Below the pieces are notes generated by a model. That model saw only the letters and a list, made by a program, of their open reading frames with translations, was not told the DNA's origin and did no database searches. Below are positions 1-7,034 of a stretch of DNA of 64,000 nt, piece by piece. This DNA is from Nodularia sphaerocarpa UHCC 0038 (lineage in GTDB: Bacteria; Cyanobacteriota; Cyanobacteriia; Cyanobacteriales; Nostocaceae): NCBI RefSeq assembly GCF_022376295.1, contig NZ_CP060140.1:4034356-4098355 (forward strand). The letters run 5' to 3'. Made by a program: the position numbers and the translations under genes. Every line of letters begins with the position of its first letter. Position 1 is the first letter of the stretch.

Positions 1-767
1 TTCAAGGGAGTAGCATTACCAGATGTCAAACGAGTGGTCAAAACATCCCGACCGGTGAAGCTGCTTTGCAAGCCTAAACGAACTCTGTTTTGGAAGACAG
101 TGTTATTGTTCTCGCCAGCTGTATCACCAAAGCCATCGGTAAGAGCAAAAATTGCTTCCCCAGCCAACTTGGTAGTAGTGGAAAACTGATTGGCTTCCAA
201 TTCAGCAGTCCGTGCTTCTAGGGAATCTACACGACCGCGTAGAGTTGCCAATTCTGCGGAAAATTCTTCTTGTAAACGTTGTAAGGTAGCTAAATCTTGT
301 CTGGTCACCATATCAGCTGTTGCTGTGGCGATCAATTCGTTAACTCTATCCAAACAGGCATTTAAACCAGCAGCAAATTCATAACGGGTTAAAGCCCGGT
401 TACCGCGATAAGTCGCATTTGGGTAACCAGCAATACAACCGTAGCGTTCAACTAAGGACTGCAACGCTTGGAATGCCCAGTCTGTCGGTTGTACGTCAGA
501 AAACTGGGAAACCGATGTTACTTGAGACTGTGTAGTATTTTGTTTGCCTTCGTTACTGTAGTTATTAACTTGGTTAATAACATTGGTGTCGTTGGTTGCT
601 TGAGCAAAGATTTCTGGCTGTTGAGCAACTTCAGTAGCGGCTTGTTGTTCAGTTGCCGAGACTTCAGTGGTGGTAGTTGGAGCGGCAATTGCTGCGGCTG
701 AAACTAACAATGTTGCTCCCAATACTGCTGGGCTAACCACCAGGGACTTCCACAAGATATTAGACAT
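1..767 (-). CDS. SLH/OprB-type outer-membrane porin, N-terminal part (runs off window)
   Basis: Read on the minus strand from an ATG at 767, the frame is open to the window edge (about 255 residues). It begins MSNILWKSLVVSPAVLG with a signal peptide ending near AAIAAP. A low-complexity Gln/Thr/Asn stretch follows, then an S-layer homology segment (SDVQPTDWAFQALQSLVERY, then GYPNATYRGNRALTRYEFA). Next comes a coiled-coil stretch (LQRLQEEFSAELATLRGRV) and the start of a beta-barrel. This order is typical of cyanobacterial iron-uptake/OprB porins, which anchor to peptidoglycan and let small solutes across the outer membrane. The substrate cannot be told from this part. The C-terminal barrel lies outside the window. 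Confidence 0.88.
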   Translation of the reverse strand, partial: MSNILWKSLVVSPAVLGATLLVSAAAIAAPTTTTEVSATEQQAATEVAQQPEIFAQATNDTNVINQVNNYSNEGKQNTTQSQVTSVSQFSDVQPTDWAFQALQSLVERYGCIAGYPNATYRGNRALTRYEFAAGLNACLDRVNELIATATADMVTRQDLATLQRLQEEFSAELATLRGRVDSLEARTAELEANQFSTTTKLAGEAIFALTDGFGDTAGENNNTVFQNRVRLGLQSSFTGRDVLTTRLTSGNATPL

Positions 768-1133
768 CTTCACTTTTTCCTCACACCTTGTATAGATAAT
801 TGTTGTTGTTGCACTTACTCTCAAGAATCCAACAATTGTTCAACTCTTTTGATGAGGCATAGTTGCCACTACTACAATTTTAGTTTTTGCCAGGCTAATA
901 ACTGATTAACTTAAAAGTTAAAAATTAATGTGATTAACTAATGCAAAAACGCAGCTTCTTAGCATACCATTATAAGACATCTCAAGTATATGGCAACATA
1001 TTAGCGATCGCTTGATTAACTGTCACATACAAATCATCTTGAAAAGATGAGACGATCACAGAGTTTATATGTTCCCACTTGAGCTCAATTCGTGATTTCG
1101 CCGATGATTAAAGCTTTTCACCCAAAAAAACCT
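768..1133. other. Intergenic region between porin and pterin dehydratase
   Basis: This stretch is AT-rich and non-coding. It should hold the porin promoter and leader on the minus strand. A HIP1 octamer (GCGATCGC) lies at 1004-1011. No convincing small gene or terminator was seen. Confidence 0.5.
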
Positions 1134-1415
1134 TTAGCTGATTTGAGAAATTATCTGGGCTACCTCAAAATCCTTTTGCGTCAACCCACCTGCATCATGT
1201 GTCGTCAGGGTAATAATGACTTTGTTATAAGAAATTTCTATATCTGGATGATGTCCCGAAGATTCAGCCGGTTCTACTAGCTTATTCACAAATTCAATTG
1301 CGGCGATAAAATCTTTGAATTTGCGGGTAGTCTGCAACTTGGAACCTTCAACTGTCCAACCTGACAAACGGCTGGCCTGTGCTTGAATTTCTGCATCAGT
1401 CAGTAATTGCGCCAT
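1134..1415 (-). CDS. phhB: Pterin-4a-carbinolamine dehydratase
   Basis: This 93-residue protein has the usual length for the PCD/DCoH family. The signature SSGHHPDIEISYN (His55-His56) followed by TTHDAGG (His73) supplies the conserved histidines of the active site. The enzyme dehydrates 4a-hydroxytetrahydropterin, recycling the pterin cofactor of aromatic amino-acid hydroxylases. In cyanobacteria its physiological partner is often unclear. An AGGAA motif lies upstream of the ATG. The gene is alone, about 200 bp beyond the terminator of the structured RNA. Family assignment is secure; the role here is inferred. Confidence 0.9.
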   Translation of the reverse strand: MAQLLTDAEIQAQASRLSGWTVEGSKLQTTRKFKDFIAAIEFVNKLVEPAESSGHHPDIEISYNKVIITLTTHDAGGLTQKDFEVAQIISQIS

Positions 1416-1620
1416 AGGAAAAAATTCCTGTTTACATTTTTGCTAAAGTTTGCACTCTATTATCCTAGCGATTTATTTCTACAGAAAAATTATCTGAGAA
1501 TAATCTCCTGGTTTAACTGCTATTATAAATATGCAATAATTCTTATTACTAAAAAATACTTTAACGTGATTTCTTTATCAGTTTTACACAGAAACCATTG
1601 AGCAAGCGAAACATACCCAT

Positions 1621-1669
1621 AAAAAACTATCCGCTCTGATTTAGATCAGTTGATCTAATATCAGAGCGG
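1621..1669 (-). terminator. Intrinsic terminator of the structured RNA
   Basis: On the minus strand a strong stem (CCGCTCTGAT paired with ATCAGAGCGG, extended by a partly palindromic loop) is followed by ATAGTTTTTT. It ends the transcript that carries the small ORF and separates it from phhB. Confidence 0.8.
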
Positions 1670-1772
1670 TGTAGCGGGTCTTCAGGTTGCAACCAGACTG
1701 CCGGAAGGAACTCCGAACTCTAGCCTAGCTACTTGAGCTAACTTAGTCTCACAAGGAAACTAAGGCTAACTT

Positions 1773-1844
1773 TTAGAGAACAGCCCCGGCGCGCAGCCGG
1801 CTAACTGCAACCTGATGACCCATGCTTATACTACTTTCTATCAT
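1773..1844 (-). CDS. 23-codon small ORF with an exceptionally strong ribosome binding site
   Basis: An ATG at 1844 opens a 23-codon frame (MIESSISMGHQVAVSRLRAG followed by AVL) ending in TAA. The Shine-Dalgarno AAGGAGGTGAT (minus strand, 1849-1859) matches the anti-SD of 16S rRNA over about 11 consecutive bases, with four bases between it and the ATG. Such full-length matches are rare in cyanobacteria. The start codon sits in a hairpin (CCCATG/CATGGG) and the stop lies inside the structured domain. It could encode a micro-peptide, a leader peptide controlling RNA folding, or a ribosome-capture site. No homologue is recognised. Confidence 0.5.
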   Translation of the reverse strand: MIESSISMGHQVAVSRLRAGAVL

Positions 1845-1924
1845 GGGCATCACCTCCTTGTTGCCTAAGCGGTCTTAGTTTTAAAAGGGCAGAGCATCTC
1901 GCTCCGGGTTCTTAACCTTCCATC

Positions 1925-1933
1925 AATATAACA
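1925..1933 (-). promoter_or_regulatory. Extended -10 promoter of the structured RNA
   Basis: Minus-strand TGTTATATT is an extended -10 element (TG-N-TATATT). No good -35 box is seen at the usual spacing. It would start transcription near 1918, giving a leader of about 60 nt before the strong ribosome binding site. Confidence 0.45.
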
Positions 1934-1966
1934 CAGAATTTTTGGTTAGCCAGATAATTTAACTGG

Positions 1967-1993
1967 AAAAAACCCCCGCCTTGTGGCGAGGGT
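1967..1993 (-). terminator. psbD terminator
   Basis: On the minus strand CCCTCGCC-ACAA-GGCGGGGG is followed by TTTTTT, a classic intrinsic terminator about 30 bp after the psbD stop. It indicates a monocistronic psbD. Confidence 0.85.
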
Positions 1994-2024
1994 TAAATTA
2001 AAAATGGGGAATGAGATTTTTATC

Positions 2025-3086
2025 TTAGAGTGCGTTACCGCGAGGTAGAACTTCTTCTGGGAAGACGAACTGTTTGTGTGGTTGGTCTTGAGGAGCCATC
2101 CAAGCGCGGATACCTTCGTTCAACAAAATATTTTTGGTGTAGAAAGTTTCAAACTCTGGGTCTTCTGCTGCTCGTAACTCTTGGGAAACGAAGTCATAAG
2201 CCCGCAGGTTTAGTGCTAAACCGACAATCCCAATTGATGCCATCCATAAGCCAGTGACTGGTACAAATAGCATGAAGAAGTGTAACCAACGTTTGTTGGA
2301 GAAAGCAATACCGAAAATCTGTGACCAGAAACGGTTTGCTGTCACCATTGAGTAGGTTTCTTCAGCTTGGGTAGGGTTAAAAGCTGGGAAGGTGTTAGAA
2401 GAACCTTCACCGTCTTCAAACAAGGTATTTTCTACTGTGGCTCCGTGAATGGCACACAATAGCGCACCACCCAAGACACCTGCTACACCCATCATGTGGA
2501 AGGGGTTGAGTGTCCAGTTATGGAAACCTTGCAGGAATAGTAGGAAACGGAAAATTGCAGCTACACCAAAGCTAGGGCCAAAGAACCAGCTTGACTGTCC
2601 CAAGGGGTACATCAGAAATACGCTGACGAATACCGCGATGGGTGCAGAGAAGGCGAGAGCGTTGTATGGACGAATGCCTACGAGACGGGCAATTTCAAAT
2701 TGGCGCAACATGAAGCCAATTAGTGCAAAGGCTCCGTGTAGAGCTACGAATGGCCACAAGCCACCCAATTGGAACCAACGGGTAAGGTCGCCTTGTGCTT
2801 CGGGTCCCCATAACAGTAGTAGGGAGTGTCCCAAGCTGTCTGGTGGGGAGGAAACCGCAACTGTTAAGAAGTTAGCTCCTTCCAGGTAAGATGATGCTAG
2901 TCCGTGGGAGTACCAGGAGGTGACGAATGTTGTACCGGTGAGCCAACCGCCTAGTGCTAAGTAAGCGCAGGGAAACAATAATATCCCTGACCAGCCTACG
3001 AATACGAAGCGATCGCGCTTTAACCAGTCGTCTAATACGTCAAACCACCCTCTTGTACTAGGGGCGCGTCCAACTGCGATGGTCAT
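2025..3086 (-). CDS. psbD: Photosystem II D2 protein
   Basis: The 353-residue product is full length and collinear with D2. Key residues are visible: the redox tyrosine in FLMYPLGQSSWFFGPS, the P680 histidine in HNWTLNPFHMMG, the non-haem-iron/QA histidines in LLCAIHGATVEN and RWLHFFMLF. D2 pairs with D1 in the thylakoid membrane and binds P680, pheophytin and QA. In cyanobacteria one psbD copy normally overlaps psbC. Here a terminator follows directly and no psbC start overlaps, so this is probably the second, stand-alone copy (psbD2 type), often light-regulated in other cyanobacteria. The ATG start with TGGAG upstream is well supported. Confidence 0.97.
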   Translation of the reverse strand: MTIAVGRAPSTRGWFDVLDDWLKRDRFVFVGWSGILLFPCAYLALGGWLTGTTFVTSWYSHGLASSYLEGANFLTVAVSSPPDSLGHSLLLLWGPEAQGDLTRWFQLGGLWPFVALHGAFALIGFMLRQFEIARLVGIRPYNALAFSAPIAVFVSVFLMYPLGQSSWFFGPSFGVAAIFRFLLFLQGFHNWTLNPFHMMGVAGVLGGALLCAIHGATVENTLFEDGEGSSNTFPAFNPTQAEETYSMVTANRFWSQIFGIAFSNKRWLHFFMLFVPVTGLWMASIGIVGLALNLRAYDFVSQELRAAEDPEFETFYTKNILLNEGIRAWMAPQDQPHKQFVFPEEVLPRGNAL

Positions 3087-3151
3087 GAGAACGAATCTCC
3101 AAATTGTTTATAAGTACAGGTCTGTTTATAGATAAACTTTTTACGGCTATC

Positions 3152-3180
3152 TGTATGCAGACAGTTTACCAGATTGTCAA
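3152..3180 (-). promoter_or_regulatory. Candidate psbD promoter
   Basis: On the minus strand TTGACA (3175-3180) is separated by 17 nt from CATACA (3152-3157), a good -35 with a weak -10. It would give a leader of about 60 nt. This is inference from spacing only. Confidence 0.4.
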
Positions 3181-3253
3181 TCTAGTTTACAAATTTTTAC
3201 TGACTCTCATAATTATAAACACAAATTGTTAATTTTTCCACTAAATTATTTAT

Positions 3254-3370
3254 TTAGTCATTAGTCATTAGTCATTGGTCATTGGTCATTGGTCATTGGT
3301 CATTAGTCATTGGGAAGTTACCGTCTTCTCCCCCCTGCACCCTGCACCCTGCACCCTGCTCCCCTGCCTC
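3254..3370. repeat. Short tandem repeats: TCATTAG/TCATTGG heptamers and CCCTGCA units
   Basis: Bases 3254-3313 consist of about eight heptamers of the type GTCATTR. Bases 3331-3370 carry CCCTGCA units. Both are the short tandemly repeated repetitive (STRR) sequences typical of heterocystous cyanobacteria. They lie between the divergent psbD and UPF0367 genes. Confidence 0.85.
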
Positions 3371-3444
3371 TTTTCCCCCTAATCACCAATTCTTAATTCC
3401 CTAACGTTAAAATGAGTCCTACAGTTCTGTTTGACTAATCCTAA

Positions 3445-3717
3445 ATGTTCACCATTGACTTAAGTATCAAAAACACTGCTTTCCCCATATCAGTACAACG
3501 TAAGACAGCAGAGGATGCTGAGGCGATCTATCAGCTGATTTTGGCGGCTATGCGCTCTGGAAACCCTGACATCGTGGAACTTAACTGTGAGGGTAAGACA
3601 GAAAAGAAAGTTGCTGTCCGTTCTAGTGAAATTTCTGGAGTACAGATTGTTCAAAAAGATGGTGCAACCACCAGTGGCGGTAGACCACCAGGCTTTTTTG
3701 CAGTCACGGCTGAATAA
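3445..3717 (+). CDS. UPF0367 family protein
   Basis: This small soluble 90-residue protein begins MFTIDLSIKNTAFPISVQRK and ends near GGRPPGFFAVTAE. Length and sequence match the cyanobacterial UPF0367 family as I remember it. No catalytic motif, signal peptide or membrane segment is visible. It lies 13 bp upstream of an ABC ATPase on the same strand, so the two are probably co-transcribed, but no functional link is established. The function is unknown. Confidence 0.8.
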   Translation: MFTIDLSIKNTAFPISVQRKTAEDAEAIYQLILAAMRSGNPDIVELNCEGKTEKKVAVRSSEISGVQIVQKDGATTSGGRPPGFFAVTAE

Positions 3718-3730
3718 CTAAGGGATAAAA

Positions 3731-4408
3731 ATGTCAGAAGTTGGCATTAAGGTCAAGGATTTAGAATTTAGTTGGCCTAATGGGGCGAAGGCAATCCAAT
3801 CTTGCTCTCTGGAAGTACCTGTGGGTGAATTTTGGATGCTTTTGGGTACAAATGGCAGTGGCAAATCTACTTTACTCCGATTACTGGCCGGGCTATTAGC
3901 TCCTCAGTCCGGTGAAATTAAGGTTTTAGAACCGGTTGGCTTTGTCTTTCAAAATCCTGATCATCAACTGGTAATGCCAACTGTTGGTGCTGACGTGGCT
4001 TTTGGATTGGTGGAAGAAAAGTTACCGCCTGCTACGGTGAGGACAAGGGTTGAGGAGGCTTTAGGTTCGGTGAATTTGTCTGCTCTACAATTACGCCCAA
4101 TCTATGCTTTGAGTGGGGGACAAAAACAACGTGTGGCGATCGCAGGTGCGATCGCTCGGCGTTGTGAAATCTTATTATTAGATGAACCCACAGCTTTACT
4201 CGATCCAGATAGCCAATTGGACTTGGTGGATGGTGTCCGTCGCTTAGTCAAAAGTCGGGGAATTACAGCCCTGTGGGTGACTCATCGCCTAGATGAGTTG
4301 AATTACTGTGACGGTGCTTTTTTACTAGAAAAAGGCCGTTTGATAGACAAGGGTGAACCTCAGCGTCTTAAACAACGTTTGATGACAATGGATGATGGAG
4401 CTGCTTAA
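3731..4408 (+). CDS. ABC transporter ATP-binding protein, ECF/CbiO-like
   Basis: This 225-residue single-domain ATPase has Walker A GTNGSGKST (about 39-47), Q-loop VFQNPDHQ, signature LSGGQKQRVAIAG, Walker B LLLDEPTALLDP and H-loop WVTHRLDEL. The NPDHQ form of the Q-loop is typical of the energy-coupling-factor (CbiO/EcfA) group that powers cobalt, nickel or vitamin uptake. No transmembrane or substrate-binding partner lies nearby, so it probably joins components encoded elsewhere. The substrate cannot be assigned. A hairpin terminator follows at 4457. Confidence 0.85.
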   Translation: MSEVGIKVKDLEFSWPNGAKAIQSCSLEVPVGEFWMLLGTNGSGKSTLLRLLAGLLAPQSGEIKVLEPVGFVFQNPDHQLVMPTVGADVAFGLVEEKLPPATVRTRVEEALGSVNLSALQLRPIYALSGGQKQRVAIAGAIARRCEILLLDEPTALLDPDSQLDLVDGVRRLVKSRGITALWVTHRLDELNYCDGAFLLEKGRLIDKGEPQRLKQRLMTMDDGAA

Positions 4409-4456
4409 ACTCCCATTTTCTCCCATCCTGTTTTTGAATAATTACTAACAATTGCG

Positions 4457-4485
4457 ACGCGCCTGAATCAGGCGCGTTTCTCTTT
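4457..4485 (+). terminator. Terminator after the ABC ATPase
   Basis: ACGCGCCTG and CAGGCGCGT form a 9-bp stem with a three-base loop, followed by TTCTCTTT. Confidence 0.7.
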
Positions 4486-4622
4486 GGGCAAGGTTTTTGC
4501 AGTCGAATTATGTCATCTAATCGCATTTTTTACTGATTTGTAACATAGAGTTACAGGCAATGTTTCATTTACTATGAAAATGAATGAATTTTGTTAACTC
4601 TACATAACTGTGATTAAAAACC

Positions 4623-5174
4623 ATGCCGCGTTCTTTACTCCAATCCGTCTTGTTAGTAGACGGATACAATATAATTGGTGCTTGGCCTTGCCTGAAAAAA
4701 ACCCGTGATCATGCCGGATTAGAGGCTGCACGCTGGGAATTGGTGGAGGCCATGACTAGCTACAGCTCTTTTCAAGGTTATGATACTCAAATAGTTTTTG
4801 ATGCCCAATATCATCAAGCTTCTAGCAATAAAGAAATTATTACAGAACTCTTATCAGTTCATTACACTGATTTTGGGCAAACGGCAGACACCTATATTGA
4901 AAAATCCTGTGCATCTATGCGCTATCAAAAGGCGCACTCTCTGATTCATCGCGTGATTGTGGCTACTTCAGACCGCGCACAGCAGTTGATGGTACAGGGG
5001 TATGGTGCTGAATGGTTGTCGGCACAGCAACTGTCTGGTGAAGTAGAAAGTACAGTTTGTCGGATGCGACATAAATATCAACAGCGCAAACAATCCAAAA
5101 GTAGGTTCTTGGCTAACTCTATTGATGCCAAAGCGCGACAGCGACTGGCGGAATTGCGAATGGGATTACAGTAG
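4623..5174 (+). CDS. YacP-like NYN-domain ribonuclease
   Basis: The 183-residue protein carries the NYN fold start LLVDGYNIIGAW (Asp13 acidic site) and further family features: QIVFDAQYH, the YTDFGQTADTYIEK segment with conserved acidic residues, and VIVATSDRAQQ. The family includes Bacillus Rae1/YacP, a ribosome-associated endoribonuclease acting in mRNA turnover. The C-terminus is basic (YQQRKQSKSRF), which fits RNA or ribosome contact. It is a single gene with its own upstream region. Family is clear; substrate is inferred. Confidence 0.85.
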   Translation: MPRSLLQSVLLVDGYNIIGAWPCLKKTRDHAGLEAARWELVEAMTSYSSFQGYDTQIVFDAQYHQASSNKEIITELLSVHYTDFGQTADTYIEKSCASMRYQKAHSLIHRVIVATSDRAQQLMVQGYGAEWLSAQQLSGEVESTVCRMRHKYQQRKQSKSRFLANSIDAKARQRLAELRMGLQ

Positions 5175-5318
5175 CTCCTAAAATACAAAAGCCTGAAACC
5201 AGCCGCCAGAGGGCGTTTTGGCTATAATGCTATGGAAATTTAACATCGGCAAAAAAAAAGTTTGAAAAAAGACTTGCCAAATCTTATATTTAGTCTTAAG
5301 ATGTTTAATTGTAAGCGT

Positions 5319-5390
<72 letters not shown>

Positions 5391-5537
5391 TTAAATCAAA
5401 TAATGTCAAAGAGTCTGAAGCACGGAAGATAAAATATCCAACTTCAGACTTTTGGCTTTTATGGTCTTTTTGTAGGCGATCGCCTGTCGGGTTAATTAAC
5501 AGTAGGCGAAAAGCTAACAATTACATAAAAGTAGGTT

Positions 5538-5856
5538 GAAAGCCCCGTGCTTTTAAGCCGGGGATGAAAACCACAATGCATGATTTATCCTGATGTAAAA
5601 TATTATCATGCTACTAGGATTCAAGACTCACCTGAAGGGAAGCAAGTAACAACGACTACTACTGGCACAATAAGCTCCGAGTAGCTATACACCCTTGGAT
5701 TTGGATTCAAGGCTTCTTCGGTGAGCTTTGTGGCTGGACTGAGCTTCGCCGAACGTCCGAACGTCTGAAGGGTTTAGCATGATGTCAACAGGTATTAATT
5801 CACAATCGTAGCCAACCTGATTTGTTAGCATTTTTGGCTCGCTTGAACCTACTTTT
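5538..5856 (+). mobile_element. Decayed IS200/IS605-type (TnpB) element remnant
   Basis: The left part (AAAGCCCCGTGC with a CCCCG/CGGGG hairpin, 5539-5562) resembles the left end of the TnpB element at 46.5-47.8 kb. At 5608 an ATG opens MLLGFKTHLKGSK then a stop. This looks like a TnpB N-terminus (family starts such as MLLGFKTEL are common) followed by a deletion. The rest has no open frame. An 11-bp inverted pair AAAAGTAGGTT (5527-5537) / AACCTACTTTT (5846-5856) brackets the region. It is probably a non-autonomous or dead derivative; exact ends are uncertain. Confidence 0.5.
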
Positions 5857-6580
5857 CAGATATATAAATTTTTAGATTAATAATCTCTTTCAAACTGCTC
5901 AGATAAGTTAGCAGGGCATAGATAAAAGTTACAGTTCCTATCATTTCTAGCAATTCTTCAATGATTATGGCAATTGTGGTTAGTATGCCAAGGCGACCAA
6001 AATATACTCTGAAAAGCCCACTAACCATTTCCATACCCAGCGCTCCGCCTATATACAAAGTTGCAGAAACCAGGAATAAATATTGAGTCTTTTTAGGTAA
6101 ATCTAGGAAAAATTTGAAATATTTAAATACAAAAAATATCACCGCAGGAATCCCAAATATAACCCAGGTGTGAAAAAATATTGGGCTGAGATTAAATACT
6201 TCTCTTAGGGATGGAATAATCAAAATTTCGTGGAAGCTAAAGGCTTCATCTAGGCTGAAGAAAAGAAATATTAAAGAGAGGTTTTTCCAATAACTAAAAT
6301 ACTTATCTGTCTTTTTAATTGAAGTAATTACTGCTAACAATCCCGAACAAAATAATAATGTGAACGATGAATACCAAGCAGGGATATTTAATTCTTCATC
6401 AAGGCTAAATAGTTCGTAGAACCATTTTGAACTAGGAAATGGGAACTCTAAAATCCAGAAATAACCACTGATAGCGCCAGTTAGGGTAAGACATAATATT
6501 ATAATAATTAACCGTTGTGTAATTTTTTTAGCAGAGATATGAATTGGTAACTCTACATCAGGAGTAGATGGCTGCGGCAT
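5849..6580 (-). CDS. Hypothetical polytopic membrane protein
   Basis: I do not recognise this 243-residue protein. It has about six or seven hydrophobic segments (starting with RLIIIILCLTLTGAISGYFW). It also has unusual acidic clusters next to or within them: FSLDEEL, FFSLDEAFSFHE, GALGMEMVSG and IEELLEMIG. Glu/His in such positions could bind a metal or cofactor, but this is speculation. The gene is more AT-rich than its neighbours and lies between an IS605 remnant and a MITE, which suggests horizontal acquisition. Its stop codon overlaps the inverted repeat that borders the remnant. Confidence 0.6.
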   Translation of the reverse strand: MPQPSTPDVELPIHISAKKITQRLIIIILCLTLTGAISGYFWILEFPFPSSKWFYELFSLDEELNIPAWYSSFTLLFCSGLLAVITSIKKTDKYFSYWKNLSLIFLFFSLDEAFSFHEILIIPSLREVFNLSPIFFHTWVIFGIPAVIFFVFKYFKFFLDLPKKTQYLFLVSATLYIGGALGMEMVSGLFRVYFGRLGILTTIAIIIEELLEMIGTVTFIYALLTYLSSLKEIINLKIYISEK

Positions 6581-6696
6581 ATCAATGTTGTAGTAATATT
6601 TTAAACATTAACACAAAACTTTCCACCTGAAAAATTCCCCAAATGAGGAATTTTGACTGTGAATTATGGACAAGTTGAGAAGATAGGGATATCTAA

Positions 6697-6869
6697 GAGG
6701 TTGTTTGAAAAGTCTAATTTATTACAGCCCTGGCGACTAGAAGTCGCGGAACCACCCAGACAAAACCCGCCTGCGCGGGTTAAAAACCTTAATTTTTCTT
6801 AGTCCAGGTCGCTGGACTTGGCCTGTGTAGTAGCGAATTATATTCGCCCAATACTTTTCAAACATCCTC
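6697..6869. mobile_element. IS5-type MITE with TAA target duplication
   Basis: Terminal inverted repeats GAGGTTGTTTGAAAAGT and ACTTTTCAAACATCCTC (one mismatch) bound a 173-bp non-coding element. TAA flanks both ends (6694-6696 and 6870-6872), as expected for the IS1031 group of the IS5 family, which targets TNA. The interior (6729-6821) contains a hairpin-rich block also found at 47912-48006. Confidence 0.65.
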
Positions 6870-6874
6870 TAAGA

Positions 6875-7034
6875 CGGGCGAAACTTACGCAATTTAGTTC
6901 GGCGAGTAATTCCATGCGAAGCTCCCACACAGCAATACTAAGGATCTGTGCGAAAACTAGCACGCCAAGAAATTTTGACTCAAAAAGGCAATGCCTTTCA
7001 AGTGCCTTTAGCTCCATAGCTGGCTCATTTCAGT
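6875..7034. other. Non-coding stretch between MITE and peptidase gene
   Basis: Nothing recognisable is present. The only open frame here is antisense to the peptidase and crosses the MITE. Confidence 0.4.

Larger units (their letters stand above)
1621..1918 (-). ncRNA. Candidate structured RNA of about 300 nt downstream of psbD
   Basis: The unit has its own extended -10 box and its own strong terminator, and psbD upstream is closed by a separate terminator, so it looks like an independent transcript. Predicted helices on the minus strand: GAGC/GCTC (1892-1904), CTAAG/CTTAG (1865-1878), a bulged hairpin over the start codon (CCCATG with CATGGG), CCGGC/GCCGG (1786-1800), a 9-bp stem (1742-1764), AGCTA-type (1726-1740), and a 10-bp long-range pairing of 1682-1691 with 1806-1815. 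The palindrome GGTTGCAACC at 1686-1695 could compete with the long-range pairing, giving a possible two-state switch. It carries a 23-codon ORF. I do not recognise it as 6S RNA, tmRNA, SRP RNA or the glutamine riboswitch. The RNA call is inference from sequence pairing. Confidence 0.55.

Noticed and set aside
1621..1918. Structured RNA as 6S RNA, SRP RNA, tmRNA or glutamine riboswitch
   Set aside because: The hallmark sequences (6S central bubble layout, SRP GGAAG tetraloop helix in context, tmRNA tag and tRNA-like ends, the GACGGAAGTAGG-type riboswitch core) were not found in a consistent position.
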